Origin: Stappia sediminis
GTDB taxonomy: Bacteria; Pseudomonadota; Alphaproteobacteria; Rhizobiales; Stappiaceae
Reading direction: 5' to 3'
Length of the DNA: 64,000 nt
Assembly: GCF_009826895.1 (NCBI RefSeq)
Contig: NZ_WUMV01000009.1
Coordinates: 310,001 to 374,000, forward strand
The translations under genes were made by a program, and so were the position numbers. The notes beneath the pieces were generated by a model, which was not told the origin of the DNA, did no database searches, and saw only the letters and a program-made list of their open reading frames with translations. Of this stretch, positions 55,520 to 64,000 are shown piece after piece (within the stretch, counting starts at the first letter, position 1; each line of letters starts with the position of its first letter).

Positions 55520-57718
55520 TTACGCCTTCGTGTCGCTGTGATAGCCGTAGCCATACGCATATGAGGTCGATTTTTCTTTCGACTGGTTCACGATTACGGA
55601 AAGGCGGCTCGCCCTCGCCCTCTCCAGTTCGCGCAGGCCAGTCCACGCCTCGATCTGGCTCGTCGCGCCCCACTGGACGATGTAGAGTGAAAGATCGACA
55701 TTGCGCGCCATGATGCCGGCATCAACGACCTGACCAAATGGCGGCGTGTCGATAATGATCACTTCGAACGCATCGGAAAGTGCCTTCAAGAGTTCGCCGA
55801 AGCGTTCGGAAGCAACAAGCCGATCCGTCGGCAGTTCGTCTCGCGAGCCGCCGAAGATGAAAGAAAGTTCGCCGTGCCGCGGACGTTGGTCCGGATAGAT
55901 GACACTTTGCAGCGGCACATCCGTACGGGTGAGCCAATCGAAGAGGCCGGCCCCTTGCGCTTCCCCGACCATACTTGCGATCGAAGGCTGCCGGAGATCC
56001 GCATCCACCAAAACTGTCCGCCGTCCCGCTAGCGCGTAAGTCTCGGCCAGGCCGAGCGCAACGGTGGATTTCCCCTCGCCTCGGGTCGTCGAAGTCATTA
56101 TCAGCGAGAGTTTTTCCGGAAAATCGAGCATGACGTCGATGTTCAGCTTTGCGCGCCGAAGGGCTTCCGCGTAGGGACTTAGAGGCTCTTCGACCAATGC
56201 ATTAGCCAAATCGCCGGAGAGCGGGCGATAATAGGGTATGCTCGACAACACCGTTTGGCCGGTTAGAGCCTCTATCTGATCGACGGAGCGATAACCGCCG
56301 ATATATTGCTCACGCAGCACTGCGGCACCCCAAGCCGTGGCAAGTGCCGCCGCGAAGCCGAGTCCCAGCATGATCTTGACGGCGGGAAAGCTGATCTCCT
56401 CCGGCAACATCGCACGCGAAACGATACGCGCATCGGCAATCGCGAAATTGGACTGCAGTTCCAGTTGCCGTAGTCGTGTAAGCGTTTCGTCGTAAAGCTG
56501 ACGCCCTGATTCCGCCTCCCTCTGCAGCGTGTAGAATTCCACCATACCCTCGTTCGGGATCGAAATATCCCCGAGGCTAGACTGCAATTCGGCGCGCAAT
56601 TCGCCAATGCGATCCTTCGCCTCCTGCCGGGCCTGCGAGAGATTCTGCTTATATTCCCCGATGGTCGTCTCAAGCGTGCGATCGATTTCAGCAAGGCGTT
56701 CTCTCACCGCATTCGCGCGCTCCGTCTCGTCTGGGCCGGCTTGCTGCAGAAAGGTCTGCGCAGCGCGGCGCTCAGCCAGTGTGCGGTTCAACGTGCCACC
56801 GCCAACAAGTTCGGCGATATCTTCGAGCTCTCCGTCCTGAGACCGGAGCCGTGCGAGGCTCGCCGCATCCGCTCTCAGGTTTCCCGCGCGTTCGGTCTCA
56901 TCTTTGAGCAGCGTTTTCAGTTCGCGTACCCGAGTCGCCACTTCGGGCGTACCGTAACGCTCAGCCGCCGACGCGATGAAAAGATCGAGGCGATCCTCCA
57001 CATTGCGGATATTGGCCGACATCGCCTCGACCCGTCCGTCAAGCAGGCGTACGGCCCGCTCTGCCGACATCGCCTTGCTGCGGGCCTGAAACGCGATATA
57101 TTCCTCCGCCACGGCGTTGGCGATCATCGCCGCTTTTTCCGGAGAGCGGCTCTCGGCGGAGACCGAAATGATGCTCGTGATCCCCCGCCGGCGGACATTC
57201 AGCGTGCGGGCAAGGTTTTGAACGACGGCCGCCCGTTCCGCCTCCCTGCGCAGCCGGGCTCCCTCCCCCACCATCAGCGGATCGGCAACAGGGCTTAATC
57301 CAATCCAGCCGAGAACCCGGTTTACCGAGGAAGGTCGATATCGATATTCATCATCCTCCGCCAGTTCGAGCCGTTCGATCACGGCGTCAAGAACATCAGC
57401 GGAACGCGCGATCTCCACCTCCGTTTCAATGACACCAAGCGCCGCATCATCCTGGCGCCCCCTCTCCATCATTCCAAGAAGCCGGGATTCGGTCGGATCG
57501 ACCACGACGAGTGCCGTAGCCGTGTAGAATCGTTCCAGCATTGCCACGAGCAGCACGCTAAGGACGACAACGCAGAGAAATACCGCAATCGCGACGATGA
57601 GTTGCCGTTTCAAAACCTCAGCGGCCCACGCAAGCAAATTCTGTTCTTGCCTCAGCGTTTCGTCGCTGGAGGGCTGGAGGTGCTGGAGATTGTGCGACCG
57701 CCCAAAGCTGTCGTGCAT
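55520..57718 (-). CDS. Wzc/ExoP-type polysaccharide co-polymerase with tyrosine kinase
   Basis: 732 residues. Membrane segment about 40-60, a Wzz periplasmic domain with long coiled coils (about 220-420), second segment about 445-467, then the BY-kinase: Walker A TTRGEGKST at 544-552, Walker A' VLVDADLRQP from 569, Walker B IIIDTPP near 654-660. The C-terminus ends SYAYGYGYHSD, a Tyr cluster for autophosphorylation. It sets chain length and controls Wzy-type export. GAGGACTT precedes the ATG. Confidence 0.95.
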   Translation of the reverse strand: MHDSFGRSHNLQHLQPSSDETLRQEQNLLAWAAEVLKRQLIVAIAVFLCVVVLSVLLVAMLERFYTATALVVVDPTESRLLGMMERGRQDDAALGVIETEVEIARSADVLDAVIERLELAEDDEYRYRPSSVNRVLGWIGLSPVADPLMVGEGARLRREAERAAVVQNLARTLNVRRRGITSIISVSAESRSPEKAAMIANAVAEEYIAFQARSKAMSAERAVRLLDGRVEAMSANIRNVEDRLDLFIASAAERYGTPEVATRVRELKTLLKDETERAGNLRADAASLARLRSQDGELEDIAELVGGGTLNRTLAERRAAQTFLQQAGPDETERANAVRERLAEIDRTLETTIGEYKQNLSQARQEAKDRIGELRAELQSSLGDISIPNEGMVEFYTLQREAESGRQLYDETLTRLRQLELQSNFAIADARIVSRAMLPEEISFPAVKIMLGLGFAAALATAWGAAVLREQYIGGYRSVDQIEALTGQTVLSSIPYYRPLSGDLANALVEEPLSPYAEALRRAKLNIDVMLDFPEKLSLIMTSTTRGEGKSTVALGLAETYALAGRRTVLVDADLRQPSIASMVGEAQGAGLFDWLTRTDVPLQSVIYPDQRPRHGELSFIFGGSRDELPTDRLVASERFGELLKALSDAFEVIIIDTPPFGQVVDAGIMARNVDLSLYIVQWGATSQIEAWTGLRELERARASRLSVIVNQSKEKSTSYAYGYGYHSDTKA

Positions 57719-58019
57719 TGCGCAAGTCCTCTATGAAGAGTCACCAAGCTCTCACAGGTTTGGCGAATTTACCATTTTTAATTCGTAGCATGATTTTTGC
57801 AAAATATTATCAAATATCAATACGAAATTTAATTACAAAAACTTCCATTTTCTCTTTTTCAATTTATTTTACTTAGATTGAAAAAATATTACATGTAAAG
57901 AAAATAATTTTATTAATGGTCATAGAAAATCAATTTATACTATTTGATGATTATATTAAGCTCCTGCAAATGCCGAGCAGCTTTTGCAAGACGCGAAAGC
58001 CGGCTATCCTGCGCTTTGT
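57719..58019. other. AT-rich gap upstream of Wzc-like gene
   Basis: About 300 bases. 57760-57960 are very AT-rich, unlike the rest of the window, and contain no gene or hairpin I trust. It probably holds the promoter of the minus-strand run that starts at 57718. Confidence 0.4.
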
Positions 58020-59630
58020 TTACCGCGATATCGGTCCCTTGTTCCTTGGGGAGGATATCTTCGGCGCCTTGATTTCCATCTCCGCCGAGCGGACATGATC
58101 GATCGCTGCGACAAGATACTCCTGCTCCTTGAGAGGAAGGGTGGCAATAACCGAATTTATGAGGCGTCGATCAGTGGCGCTCTTCATATAATGCTCGATG
58201 AAAGGGATCATGTAGAGCCGGTCTCGAACCGCGACCTCGAGGTCGGCACGCCGCCTTTCCCGCAACTCCTCGTCTAACATACTGTCCAATAAGAAGCCGA
58301 GGACGATCCGTCTTGCGATGCCCGACCCTTCGGACCTTCCCGTCTTGTAGGCCATTCGCAGCAATTCTACCGGCAACAGCCCGACGCCGTCGGCTTCGTA
58401 CGCAAATGCAGCCGCATTCAGCCATCCATATGGATCACCAGGAGATTGTCCATTGTAGTCGGCGATCAGTTTCTGACAGGACCGATAAACGGCCTGAGAA
58501 CTAAGCGACGTGCGTGTTTTGATGCCGGAAAAATAATTCTTGCGGCATCGAGTGAGGCGCGTCGCAAGGACCAGGCGCTTGGATCCATCTGCGACTGATT
58601 CCCTACCCACCAACGCCGAAAGGCCTAGCGGCGTCAATTCGTTGTACGCCGACATTGCTCTCGATACGCCGCTGTAAGCCAAGCAAAGGCCGACGCTCAG
58701 CATGATGGCGGCCGACAGGAGCATTGGCACCTTCGCATCCGCCACTCTCCGGAGCGAATTCGGCGCACCCTGCTCCTGAAATCCAGACGTCCTCCAAGCT
58801 CCTTCAGGATGGGCGGCACGGCTCGGCCGCAACCTTGAAGGACGTGCGCCTCCATTCGTTTTCCCGATCTTGCCGTGGTCGTGGGCCGGTTGGATTATTC
58901 GCAGGGCTTCCCTTTGTCCGTTCGAAAGAACGAGCACCGAGAGGTTTCCGGTGAAATATGCCCCGGTGTCGATGTTGATCCGCTGGCGCCGCACATCAAT
59001 TTCAGGGACCGGGGTGTGGCCATGCACGATAACTTTAGTAAACTCCTCGTTCGTGTCGAGGAATGGCGTTCGGATCCACACTAGGTCTCTGATCGACTGC
59101 CGATCGAGCGGTGTTCCGGGGCGGATGCCGGCGTGAACAAAATAATAATCGCCGACCGACCAAAACGGCTGGAGGCTCTGCAGGAATGCGCGATGGCGCT
59201 CAGGCAGAAGGCTACCGAGGCACATTGACGTTTCCGCCAGCGCCTCGGGCGTTGCCGGCGACTGCATGCTGATGCCGTAGGATTCCAGAGTAGCAAGTCC
59301 GCCGATCTCTAGCCAACTCGCCCAGCGCTCCGGTTCCTCGAGAAACCCGAGCATCGCCTGCTCATGGTTTCCGAGAAGCGCGACATACTCCGCCCCAGGA
59401 AAGGGATTATTTGCCAGCCTTTCGAGGACTTCAGCAGATTGTGGTCCGCGGTCGATACAGTCACCGAGGGTCACGACGAAGTGACGTTGCTGCCGACGTT
59501 TCGTGCGATCGGCCTCTATCGCCGCGATTGCACCTTCCAGGAGGTCGAGGCAGCCGTGAACGTCACCGATCACATAGATGAGTGTTTCAGGGGGAAGGCT
59601 CGCCCGGTTTTGCCGCAAGCCATCGATCAT
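58020..59630 (-). CDS. PPP-family metallophosphatase fused to a membrane segment and unknown C-terminal domain
   Basis: 536 residues from the ATG at 59630, preceded by GGAGGAAA; the frame reaches 59678. Phosphatase motifs: GDVHG 22-26, GDCIDRG 56-62, GNHE 87-90, HGHTP 203-207, matching PrpA/ApaH-like enzymes. After a basic linker, a membrane segment lies at about 301-321, then a helical domain of about 215 residues (LTRCRKNYFSGIKTRTSL, LNAAAFAYEADGVGLL) that I do not recognise. It may remove phosphate from the tyrosine kinase or from lipid-linked sugars beside it (inference). Confidence 0.85.
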   Translation of the reverse strand: MIDGLRQNRASLPPETLIYVIGDVHGCLDLLEGAIAAIEADRTKRRQQRHFVVTLGDCIDRGPQSAEVLERLANNPFPGAEYVALLGNHEQAMLGFLEEPERWASWLEIGGLATLESYGISMQSPATPEALAETSMCLGSLLPERHRAFLQSLQPFWSVGDYYFVHAGIRPGTPLDRQSIRDLVWIRTPFLDTNEEFTKVIVHGHTPVPEIDVRRQRINIDTGAYFTGNLSVLVLSNGQREALRIIQPAHDHGKIGKTNGGARPSRLRPSRAAHPEGAWRTSGFQEQGAPNSLRRVADAKVPMLLSAAIMLSVGLCLAYSGVSRAMSAYNELTPLGLSALVGRESVADGSKRLVLATRLTRCRKNYFSGIKTRTSLSSQAVYRSCQKLIADYNGQSPGDPYGWLNAAAFAYEADGVGLLPVELLRMAYKTGRSEGSGIARRIVLGFLLDSMLDEELRERRRADLEVAVRDRLYMIPFIEHYMKSATDRRLINSVIATLPLKEQEYLVAAIDHVRSAEMEIKAPKISSPRNKGPISR

Positions 59631-59818
59631 TTTCCTCCTCCGCAACGCGCGCCCCACTGCGTAGTCGCTTGCTTGCAACCGCGGGCCGAGACCGCTTAAT
59701 CATTCTAAAGCTTCTCCCCTAAAAGCGAAGTCGCTTTTGTGATAAGAAAACGCTTCGACATCAGTATGTTGAAGTACAATCTTACCGTTAAATCGACTGC
59801 TTTTCGGCAGAAAATCCT

Positions 59819-60682
59819 CTAATATGCCCCCCGCCCGCTCAGCAGGGCCGGTATCGTGCGCAGAACGATTGCCACATCGCGCTTCAATGCGATGGTGCGC
59901 ACATATTCGGCGTCCAATTGTATTCTGATGCCGTAGTCGGTATCGGAGCGGCCCGAAACCTGCCAAAGACCGGTCATTCCCGGGGGGACGCGAAAATAAG
60001 CGTCGAAGTCGGCGCCATCGAAAAGACAAGCCTGTGTTAATTCGTTGTACCCGCGCGGCCTCGGGCCGACAATGCTCATGTCCCCCCTGAGCACGTTAAA
60101 AAGCTGCGGCAACTCATCGAGGCTGTATCTACGCAGAAAGCGCCCCGCGCCCGCGATGCGCGGATCGTCGCGAAGTTTGAAGCGCTTGTTGTATTCGGCG
60201 CGCGCATCCGGATGTTCCGCGAAATACGCCTCGAGAATCCTGTCCCCGTCCATCTTCATTGTCCGGAATTTAAACATGCGAAAACTGCGCTTCATTGCAC
60301 CTGGGCGCTTGCACGAGTAAATGACGGGGCCTCCATCCATGGCGACAAGCGCGGATATCATGAGCAGCACAGGCGCAAGAACCATGATCGCTGCCAGCGA
60401 GACAGCTATGTCGAAGCCGCGCTTCCAGACCGGTAGCGGAGAATTCAACGTCCGCCGCAGGATCGGCGTCAGGCGACGGCCGATTAGGTCCGCCCGTATC
60501 GCCAATCGATGGGAGCCCGTCCCCGATCGGCTCAGGGCGATGGCTACCGATGGACGCACATTTTGCCGAAAGGCCCGTTTTTCTTCGAGGATGCGCAAAA
60601 CATTCTCCTCAAGGCTGCGACGCGCACCCCTCCATGCGCGTTCGTATTTAAGTACGGCCGTCCCGTGCAGCGCCGTTATCAA
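59819..60682 (-). CDS. Undecaprenyl-phosphate sugar-1-phosphate transferase (ExoY/PssA type)
   Basis: 287 residues from a TTG at 60682 with AGGG close upstream; a GTG about 42 codons later is possible. A membrane segment WKRGFDIAVSLAAIMVLAPVLLMI near 86-109 is followed by FRMFKFRTMKMDGDRIL, KLRDDPRIAGAGRFLRR, YSLDELPQLFNVLRGDMS and IVGPRPRGYNE, all typical of priming transferases. It starts each repeat on the lipid carrier. The first 75 residues are extra compared with ExoY. Confidence 0.93.
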   Translation of the reverse strand: MITALHGTAVLKYERAWRGARRSLEENVLRILEEKRAFRQNVRPSVAIALSRSGTGSHRLAIRADLIGRRLTPILRRTLNSPLPVWKRGFDIAVSLAAIMVLAPVLLMISALVAMDGGPVIYSCKRPGAMKRSFRMFKFRTMKMDGDRILEAYFAEHPDARAEYNKRFKLRDDPRIAGAGRFLRRYSLDELPQLFNVLRGDMSIVGPRPRGYNELTQACLFDGADFDAYFRVPPGMTGLWQVSGRSDTDYGIRIQLDAEYVRTIALKRDVAIVLRTIPALLSGRGAY

Positions 60683-60894
60683 ATCGCCCTAGCTCCGCAC
60701 GGCGATCAGGCGCCCCCCCTTTTGTGCCCCCTATTACCTCGCCACTTCGCAGCCAATTCCCGAAGCGCACCAAGCCTGCCGAAAGACCAAATGCTTTTCG
60801 TTGGGGAATTCAGCTTTAGAAATTTTCTTTGTCGGCCTGCCGCCGCTTTCGGTGCTGCCCGACTACAATGGCGATCTCGCCTTGAACGATGACC

Positions 60895-61761
60895 TCAGTT
60901 CGCGCTTCCTGAGTTCGTGAGCTCCACCACTCCGCGATCTTCGGGTTCTTCCTGCGATGGGAATAGCCCAACGCGTTGCACCAACGGTGGCGACGCGAGC
61001 GCTGCTGGATCAGTATCAGTGCCCGCCCGCCGCTGCGTCGGCGCGCTCGGTTGCAGGCCGAGCGTCGGGCAATCGTCCAACGAAACCTGAAAATCCGCTC
61101 TCAGCGGATTTTGCGTCTTCACAAAGGGGAAATTCGCCCGCAGCTGTTCTTCTCGGACGGATTCGTCCTCAAGGAGCTCCACATCCTGCCTCGGCGCCGC
61201 TTGCGCCATCGCGCAGCCGCCGCGCAGGATCTGGCAAAAACCGTCGTAGGTGCAGATATCCGTGGCGCCACTGAACACAACGACGCGCGTAGCGCCATTG
61301 GGCTCCACCGACATGTCGAATTCAGTTCCGCGGACCCCGATTGTCGCCGTGGGCGTATTTATCCTGTACGCCCGCTTTTCGCTATTTCCCGTAATCATAC
61401 GAAAGGACCCGCCTAGAGCCCGAACGGTGAAATTGTTTGCTGTACTGCTTGAGCGAAGAAGATAGGATTCTATCAGTAGGGACGAGCGCGGTCCTACCAC
61501 CAGCTTAGTCTGGTCGCTGAATATGAGATGGACGAGACCCGCCGCATCCGTTGCAATACGGTCTCCTTCCTGCACCGCCGTGCCCCTGACGATTACGATG
61601 TCGACTTCCGCTTTGGCACTGATCCTTCGCGCGTCGGGCACGCTCTCGACCGCCCTACCAGCCACAGGCTGTGCGGATAATTCCCCCGCCGTCGCGGCTA
61701 GGATCAGGGTCGCTCCGACGACTCGGGCAAGAATTCGCTCGTTTACATTTAATCGGACCAT
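60895..61761 (-). CDS. FecR-domain secreted protein
   Basis: 288 residues with a signal peptide (ATLILAATAGELSAQP). The FecR domain shows LIFSDQTKLVVGPRSSLLIE and RALGGSFRMITGNSEK then TATIGVRGTEFDMSV. A Cys-containing tail and a polar C-terminus of about 60 residues follow. It is probably periplasmic; the binding partner is unknown. AGAAGGA precedes the ATG. It lies downstream of the IS remnant and upstream of the ExoY-type gene on the same strand. Confidence 0.9.
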   Translation of the reverse strand: MVRLNVNERILARVVGATLILAATAGELSAQPVAGRAVESVPDARRISAKAEVDIVIVRGTAVQEGDRIATDAAGLVHLIFSDQTKLVVGPRSSLLIESYLLRSSSTANNFTVRALGGSFRMITGNSEKRAYRINTPTATIGVRGTEFDMSVEPNGATRVVVFSGATDICTYDGFCQILRGGCAMAQAAPRQDVELLEDESVREEQLRANFPFVKTQNPLRADFQVSLDDCPTLGLQPSAPTQRRAGTDTDPAALASPPLVQRVGLFPSQEEPEDRGVVELTNSGSAN

Positions 61762-62072
61762 GCCAAAATCCTTCTACTGTCAACCGGAGCGGCAACGTCC
61801 CAATCAAATTTCTGTGGAAAACTAATATTAACGAAACTTTACGTGAATTAAAGTATTATTTTTAAGCAAATTTTAATATTTGGTTGACTCGATGAATAAT
61901 CATCACGTGAAAGTAGCATTCGAACAGCCTGTGATTGATGTATTTCCCATCTGCCACTTTATGGGCGTTTTAACGGCCCGACTTTCGGCGAAAAACGTTC
62001 CCGACGGTGATCTGCTCCACGGAAAGTGGCCATTCCTCTAGGTTAGCATTGGCTCCAATACTGGAGCTGAGA
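61762..62072. other. AT-rich intergenic gap before IS3 remnant
   Basis: About 310 bases. Positions 61810-61900 are AT-rich and likely hold the FecR-gene promoter on the minus strand. The last 60 bases before 62073 may be the left side of the IS3 remnant. No gene seen. Confidence 0.35.
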
Positions 62073-62214
62073 ATGCCGAAGAAACGCTATTCCCCCGAAG
62101 AAATCATCGCGCTGTTCCGAGAGGCCGAGGTTCGCCTGAGTCGAGGCAAAACGGTTGGCCGGATTTGAAGGATGCTTGGGGTGTCTGCGCAAAGCCACTA
62201 CCGATGGCGGCCCC
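62073..62214 (+). pseudogene. Decayed IS3-family transposase OrfA
   Basis: The frame from ATG 62073 gives MPKKRYSPEEIIALFREAEV and then LSRGKTVGRI, a stop at the next codon (TGA where the family has Cys, TGC), and RMLGVSAQSHYRWR in the same frame. This is the IS3/IS407-like OrfA N-terminus. Downstream similarity is lost after about 62215, and no OrfB is present. Confidence 0.75.
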
Positions 62215-62309
62215 AGGCGATATGGAATTCAAATGCGCCCGATAATCGATGCCCTTCGCTCGAAACATGCAAGAGCGAGCGGTGGACGCTTCGGGCGTTC
62301 CATAGCTAG

Positions 62310-62405
62310 GGTCTGGACCCATAAAATTGACGGAAATGGTATGAGCCGATTTGAGGCGGTAACGAGGAACAGGAACGCAGGAACAAGAACGCAGGAAACC
62401 AGACC
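62310..62405. mobile_element. Short MITE-like element
   Basis: Begins GGTCTGGACCCATAAAATTG and ends AAACCAGACC, with CTAG on both sides (62306-62309 and 62406-62409). Only the outer 7 bases are inverted repeats, but the left half closely matches the left end of the next element at 62410 and both share GCAGGAAACC inside. Confidence 0.55.
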
Positions 62406-62409
62406 CTAG

Positions 62410-62670
62410 GGTCAGGACCTATTCAATTGAGGAAAATGGTATGAGCCAATTTGGTTGGATACGAGGAGCAAAAGCGCAGGAAACCGTCTGGTTTTCAAGG
62501 CTTTTCGACAAAGTCGCCGGCCAAATCGGCCATATCTGTACAGACACCGAAACGGCTTCGACCTGCCTTGTCGAAGCGCTTGGCCGGGTAGTCAACCCGC
62601 CCCGCGCCCATCTCCTAGCATCTCTTTGCCGTTTCAGGTGCCATTTCCGTCAATTTAATAGGTCCTGACC
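62410..62670. mobile_element. MITE-like element with 30-bp inverted repeats
   Basis: Left end GGTCAGGACCTATTCAATTG at 62410; right end, inverted, GGTCAGGACCTATTAAATTG ending at 62670; about 27 of 30 bases match. CTAG flanks it (62406-62409 and 62671-62674), and the left CTAG is shared with the preceding element. No transposase inside. Confidence 0.7.
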
Positions 62671-62978
62671 CTAGATACTTTTGATTGAATTTGGCTTCAC
62701 GAAGATGTCCCGAGAGGCGATCGCACCTTCGATCCCGCGCATAATCTCCATCAATCTCTGGTGTTGGATAGGCGCGTCCGCCTTATGGAAAGAGGGACTT
62801 TTAAACCGCTCCGAGCCCATAAAACCTGACACCTTTGCTTACGCTGACCTGCTGCCTTGTTACAGCCTTGCCGTTAGCGTCCTTCCTGGCCTAAGCTGTT
62901 GGTGAACTCGACTTAATTCTGACCAACGACCACCGGATTGTTTCTTAGATTTTGATGCCAGTTTACGGGGCAGCCCAA
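62671..62978. other. Non-coding stretch before GMC oxidoreductase
   Basis: About 308 bases with no convincing gene. Short frames exist but have no known motif. The presence of insertion remnants just upstream suggests it is degraded DNA. Confidence 0.35.
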
Positions 62979-64000
62979 ATGTTCATCGACGCTAATGAAT
63001 TGGCGGACAATGCTCAATTGGACTGCGAAATCTGCATTATCGGGGCGGGTCCCGCAGGGATCGTCCTTGCTGATGGCCTAGGAAAGATGGGATTACAGAT
63101 CTGCCTCACGGAGGCAGGTGGCTTGCTGCCACAAAGTGATCATGCGGTCCCCAGCGTGTCCGAACAGCTAAATCATTCGATCATAGTTCACCCACGAACA
63201 AGATACTTTGGCGGTATGAGCAATGCTTGGGGCGGCGTACGCGGACTCAATGTTGGTTTCATGCCGCTCGACCCAATCGACTTTGAGAAGAGACCGTGGG
63301 TGCCAAACAGCGGCTGGCCAATTTCTTACCAAGAGTTAAAGCCTTTTTACGAACGCGCGTGCAGCCTCGTTAACGAACTGCCAAGTGAAGATTTTGATGC
63401 ACAGCGGCATAGCGATCACCTTCTCGCGGCATTCGACGATGACGTTTTCCGATCGTGCATGACCTATCTTGTCAGACCCATCAGGTTTGGAAAGCAGTAC
63501 CAAGAGGCGTTGGGTCGGGCACAAAATGTCCGCGTTCTGCTGAACTCCTACGCGACAGAAATCGAAGAATGCCGATCAGAGCACGGTATTAGCCTTATCC
63601 ACTCCTTTGCAAAGGGCGGAAAAAAGCACCGGTTATCTGCAGGAATATTCGTGTTGGCATGCGGCGGTCTTGAGACCACGCGACTCCTGCTTGCCTCCAA
63701 ACGCAAACATGCCTGCGGCGTAGGAAATCAGAATGATCTGGTTGGCCGCTACTATATGCAACATCCCAAAGGCAGCCACGGGCATATAGCCCTTCGAAAA
63801 AATACTAAATTGAAGTGCTACGTGCCGGGCCTTTTGCTTAAAGATCGGCTTTTAAAGGCTTGTATCTCGCTCACAAACCAACGGCAGCGCCGCGAAGAGC
63901 TATTGAACCACCGGGTCGTACTTGCTCCGTTGTTGCAGCTTTCGGGAAGCCACGCCGCCAGACGCTACGGCGAACTCCGCGCCTTATGGAGCGAGAGGCA
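62979..64000 (+). CDS. GMC-family FAD oxidoreductase, cut by window end
   Basis: From the ATG at 62979 (CGGGGCA upstream) the frame stays open to the window end, at least 340 residues. FAD site CIIGAGPAGIVLADGL near 19-34 and the GMC segment YFGGMSNAWGGVRGLN. The internal LACGGLETTRLLLASKRK strand is the expected second FAD contact. These enzymes oxidise alcohols or sugars; the C-terminal catalytic His lies outside. It may finish the second polysaccharide locus or be unrelated. Confidence 0.88.
   Translation, partial: MFIDANELADNAQLDCEICIIGAGPAGIVLADGLGKMGLQICLTEAGGLLPQSDHAVPSVSEQLNHSIIVHPRTRYFGGMSNAWGGVRGLNVGFMPLDPIDFEKRPWVPNSGWPISYQELKPFYERACSLVNELPSEDFDAQRHSDHLLAAFDDDVFRSCMTYLVRPIRFGKQYQEALGRAQNVRVLLNSYATEIEECRSEHGISLIHSFAKGGKKHRLSAGIFVLACGGLETTRLLLASKRKHACGVGNQNDLVGRYYMQHPKGSHGHIALRKNTKLKCYVPGLLLKDRLLKACISLTNQRQRREELLNHRVVLAPLLQLSGSHAARRYGELRALWSER

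Noticed and set aside
62681-62905. 74-residue plus-strand frame
   Set aside because: No motif, no ribosome site and sits in degraded DNA beside insertion remnants.
1-64000. CRISPR arrays, rRNA genes or a replication origin
   Set aside because: No regularly spaced repeats, rRNA sequence or DnaA-box cluster was noticed.

Overview
The window looks like chromosomal DNA of an alphaproteobacterium of the order Hyphomicrobiales (Rhizobiales), most likely near Phyllobacteriaceae/Nitratireductor. This is inferred from GC-rich coding sequence, mosaic palindromic repeats typical of rhizobia, a Nitratireductor-type reductive dehalogenase, a DUF2793 tail protein, an NDUFS4-like complex I subunit and tRNAs of alphaproteobacterial type. 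Both ends cut through genes.

Layout. (1) 1-7.7 kb is a catabolic cluster. On the minus strand lie a Rieske O-demethylase-type oxygenase, a GntR/FCD regulator, a phthalate-dioxygenase-type reductase, a TRAP binding protein and a self-sufficient respiration-independent reductive dehalogenase. A divergent cobalamin-independent methionine-synthase-like protein ends at a strong terminator. The set suggests demethylation plus dehalogenation of a methoxylated halo-aromatic. (2) 7.7-14.6 kb holds a PilZ protein, a peptide-type binding protein paired with a HAMP-PAS-GAF adenylate cyclase, a glycine-betaine-type binding protein, an L,D-transpeptidase and a small lipoprotein. (3) 14.7-34.5 kb is a capsule/surface polysaccharide locus. 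It has an ABC exporter (KpsM/KpsT/KpsE-like), a half-size KpsC-like Kdo transferase, a sulfotransferase, a 1401-residue glycosyltransferase/coiled-coil/methyltransferase fusion, a CMP-sugar synthetase overlapping a 2-hydroxyacid dehydrogenase, further glycosyltransferases including a GT42/DUF115-like fusion, and rfbCBDA for dTDP-L-rhamnose. (4) 34.6-39.4 kb is a nitrogen-compound catabolism cluster (agmatinase family, Asp/Glu racemase family, M24 hydrolase, diaminopropionate ammonia-lyase, Lrp regulator).

(5) 39.5-47.2 kb is mostly housekeeping: dodecin, three tRNAs (Arg, Pro, Glu), a complex I subunit, a DUF2793/S74 tail-fibre protein, DUF192, a double cold-shock protein, a sirtuin and glyoxalase I. 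(6) 47.2-49.1 kb holds a MITE with IS5/IS427-type ends, a ClpP-like lipoprotein and a second rhizobial repeat. (7) 49.1-61.8 kb is a second polysaccharide locus of Wzx/Wzy type: GT4, two O-antigen-ligase/polymerase-like membrane proteins, a flippase, GT2, a Wzc/ExoP-type tyrosine kinase co-polymerase, a phosphatase fusion, an ExoY-type priming transferase and a FecR-domain protein. (8) 62-64 kb holds a decayed IS3 orfA, two abutting MITEs and the start of a GMC oxidoreductase.

The two polysaccharide systems use different export logic (ABC transporter versus Wzx/Wzy), so this strain probably makes at least two surface polymers, one with rhamnose, sulfate and a CMP-activated acidic sugar. The strongest candidates for new biology are the 1401-residue fusion (a possible chain-length ruler and terminator), the 810-residue GT42-like/GT2 fusion next to a CMP-sugar synthetase, and the joint Rieske/dehalogenase operon.
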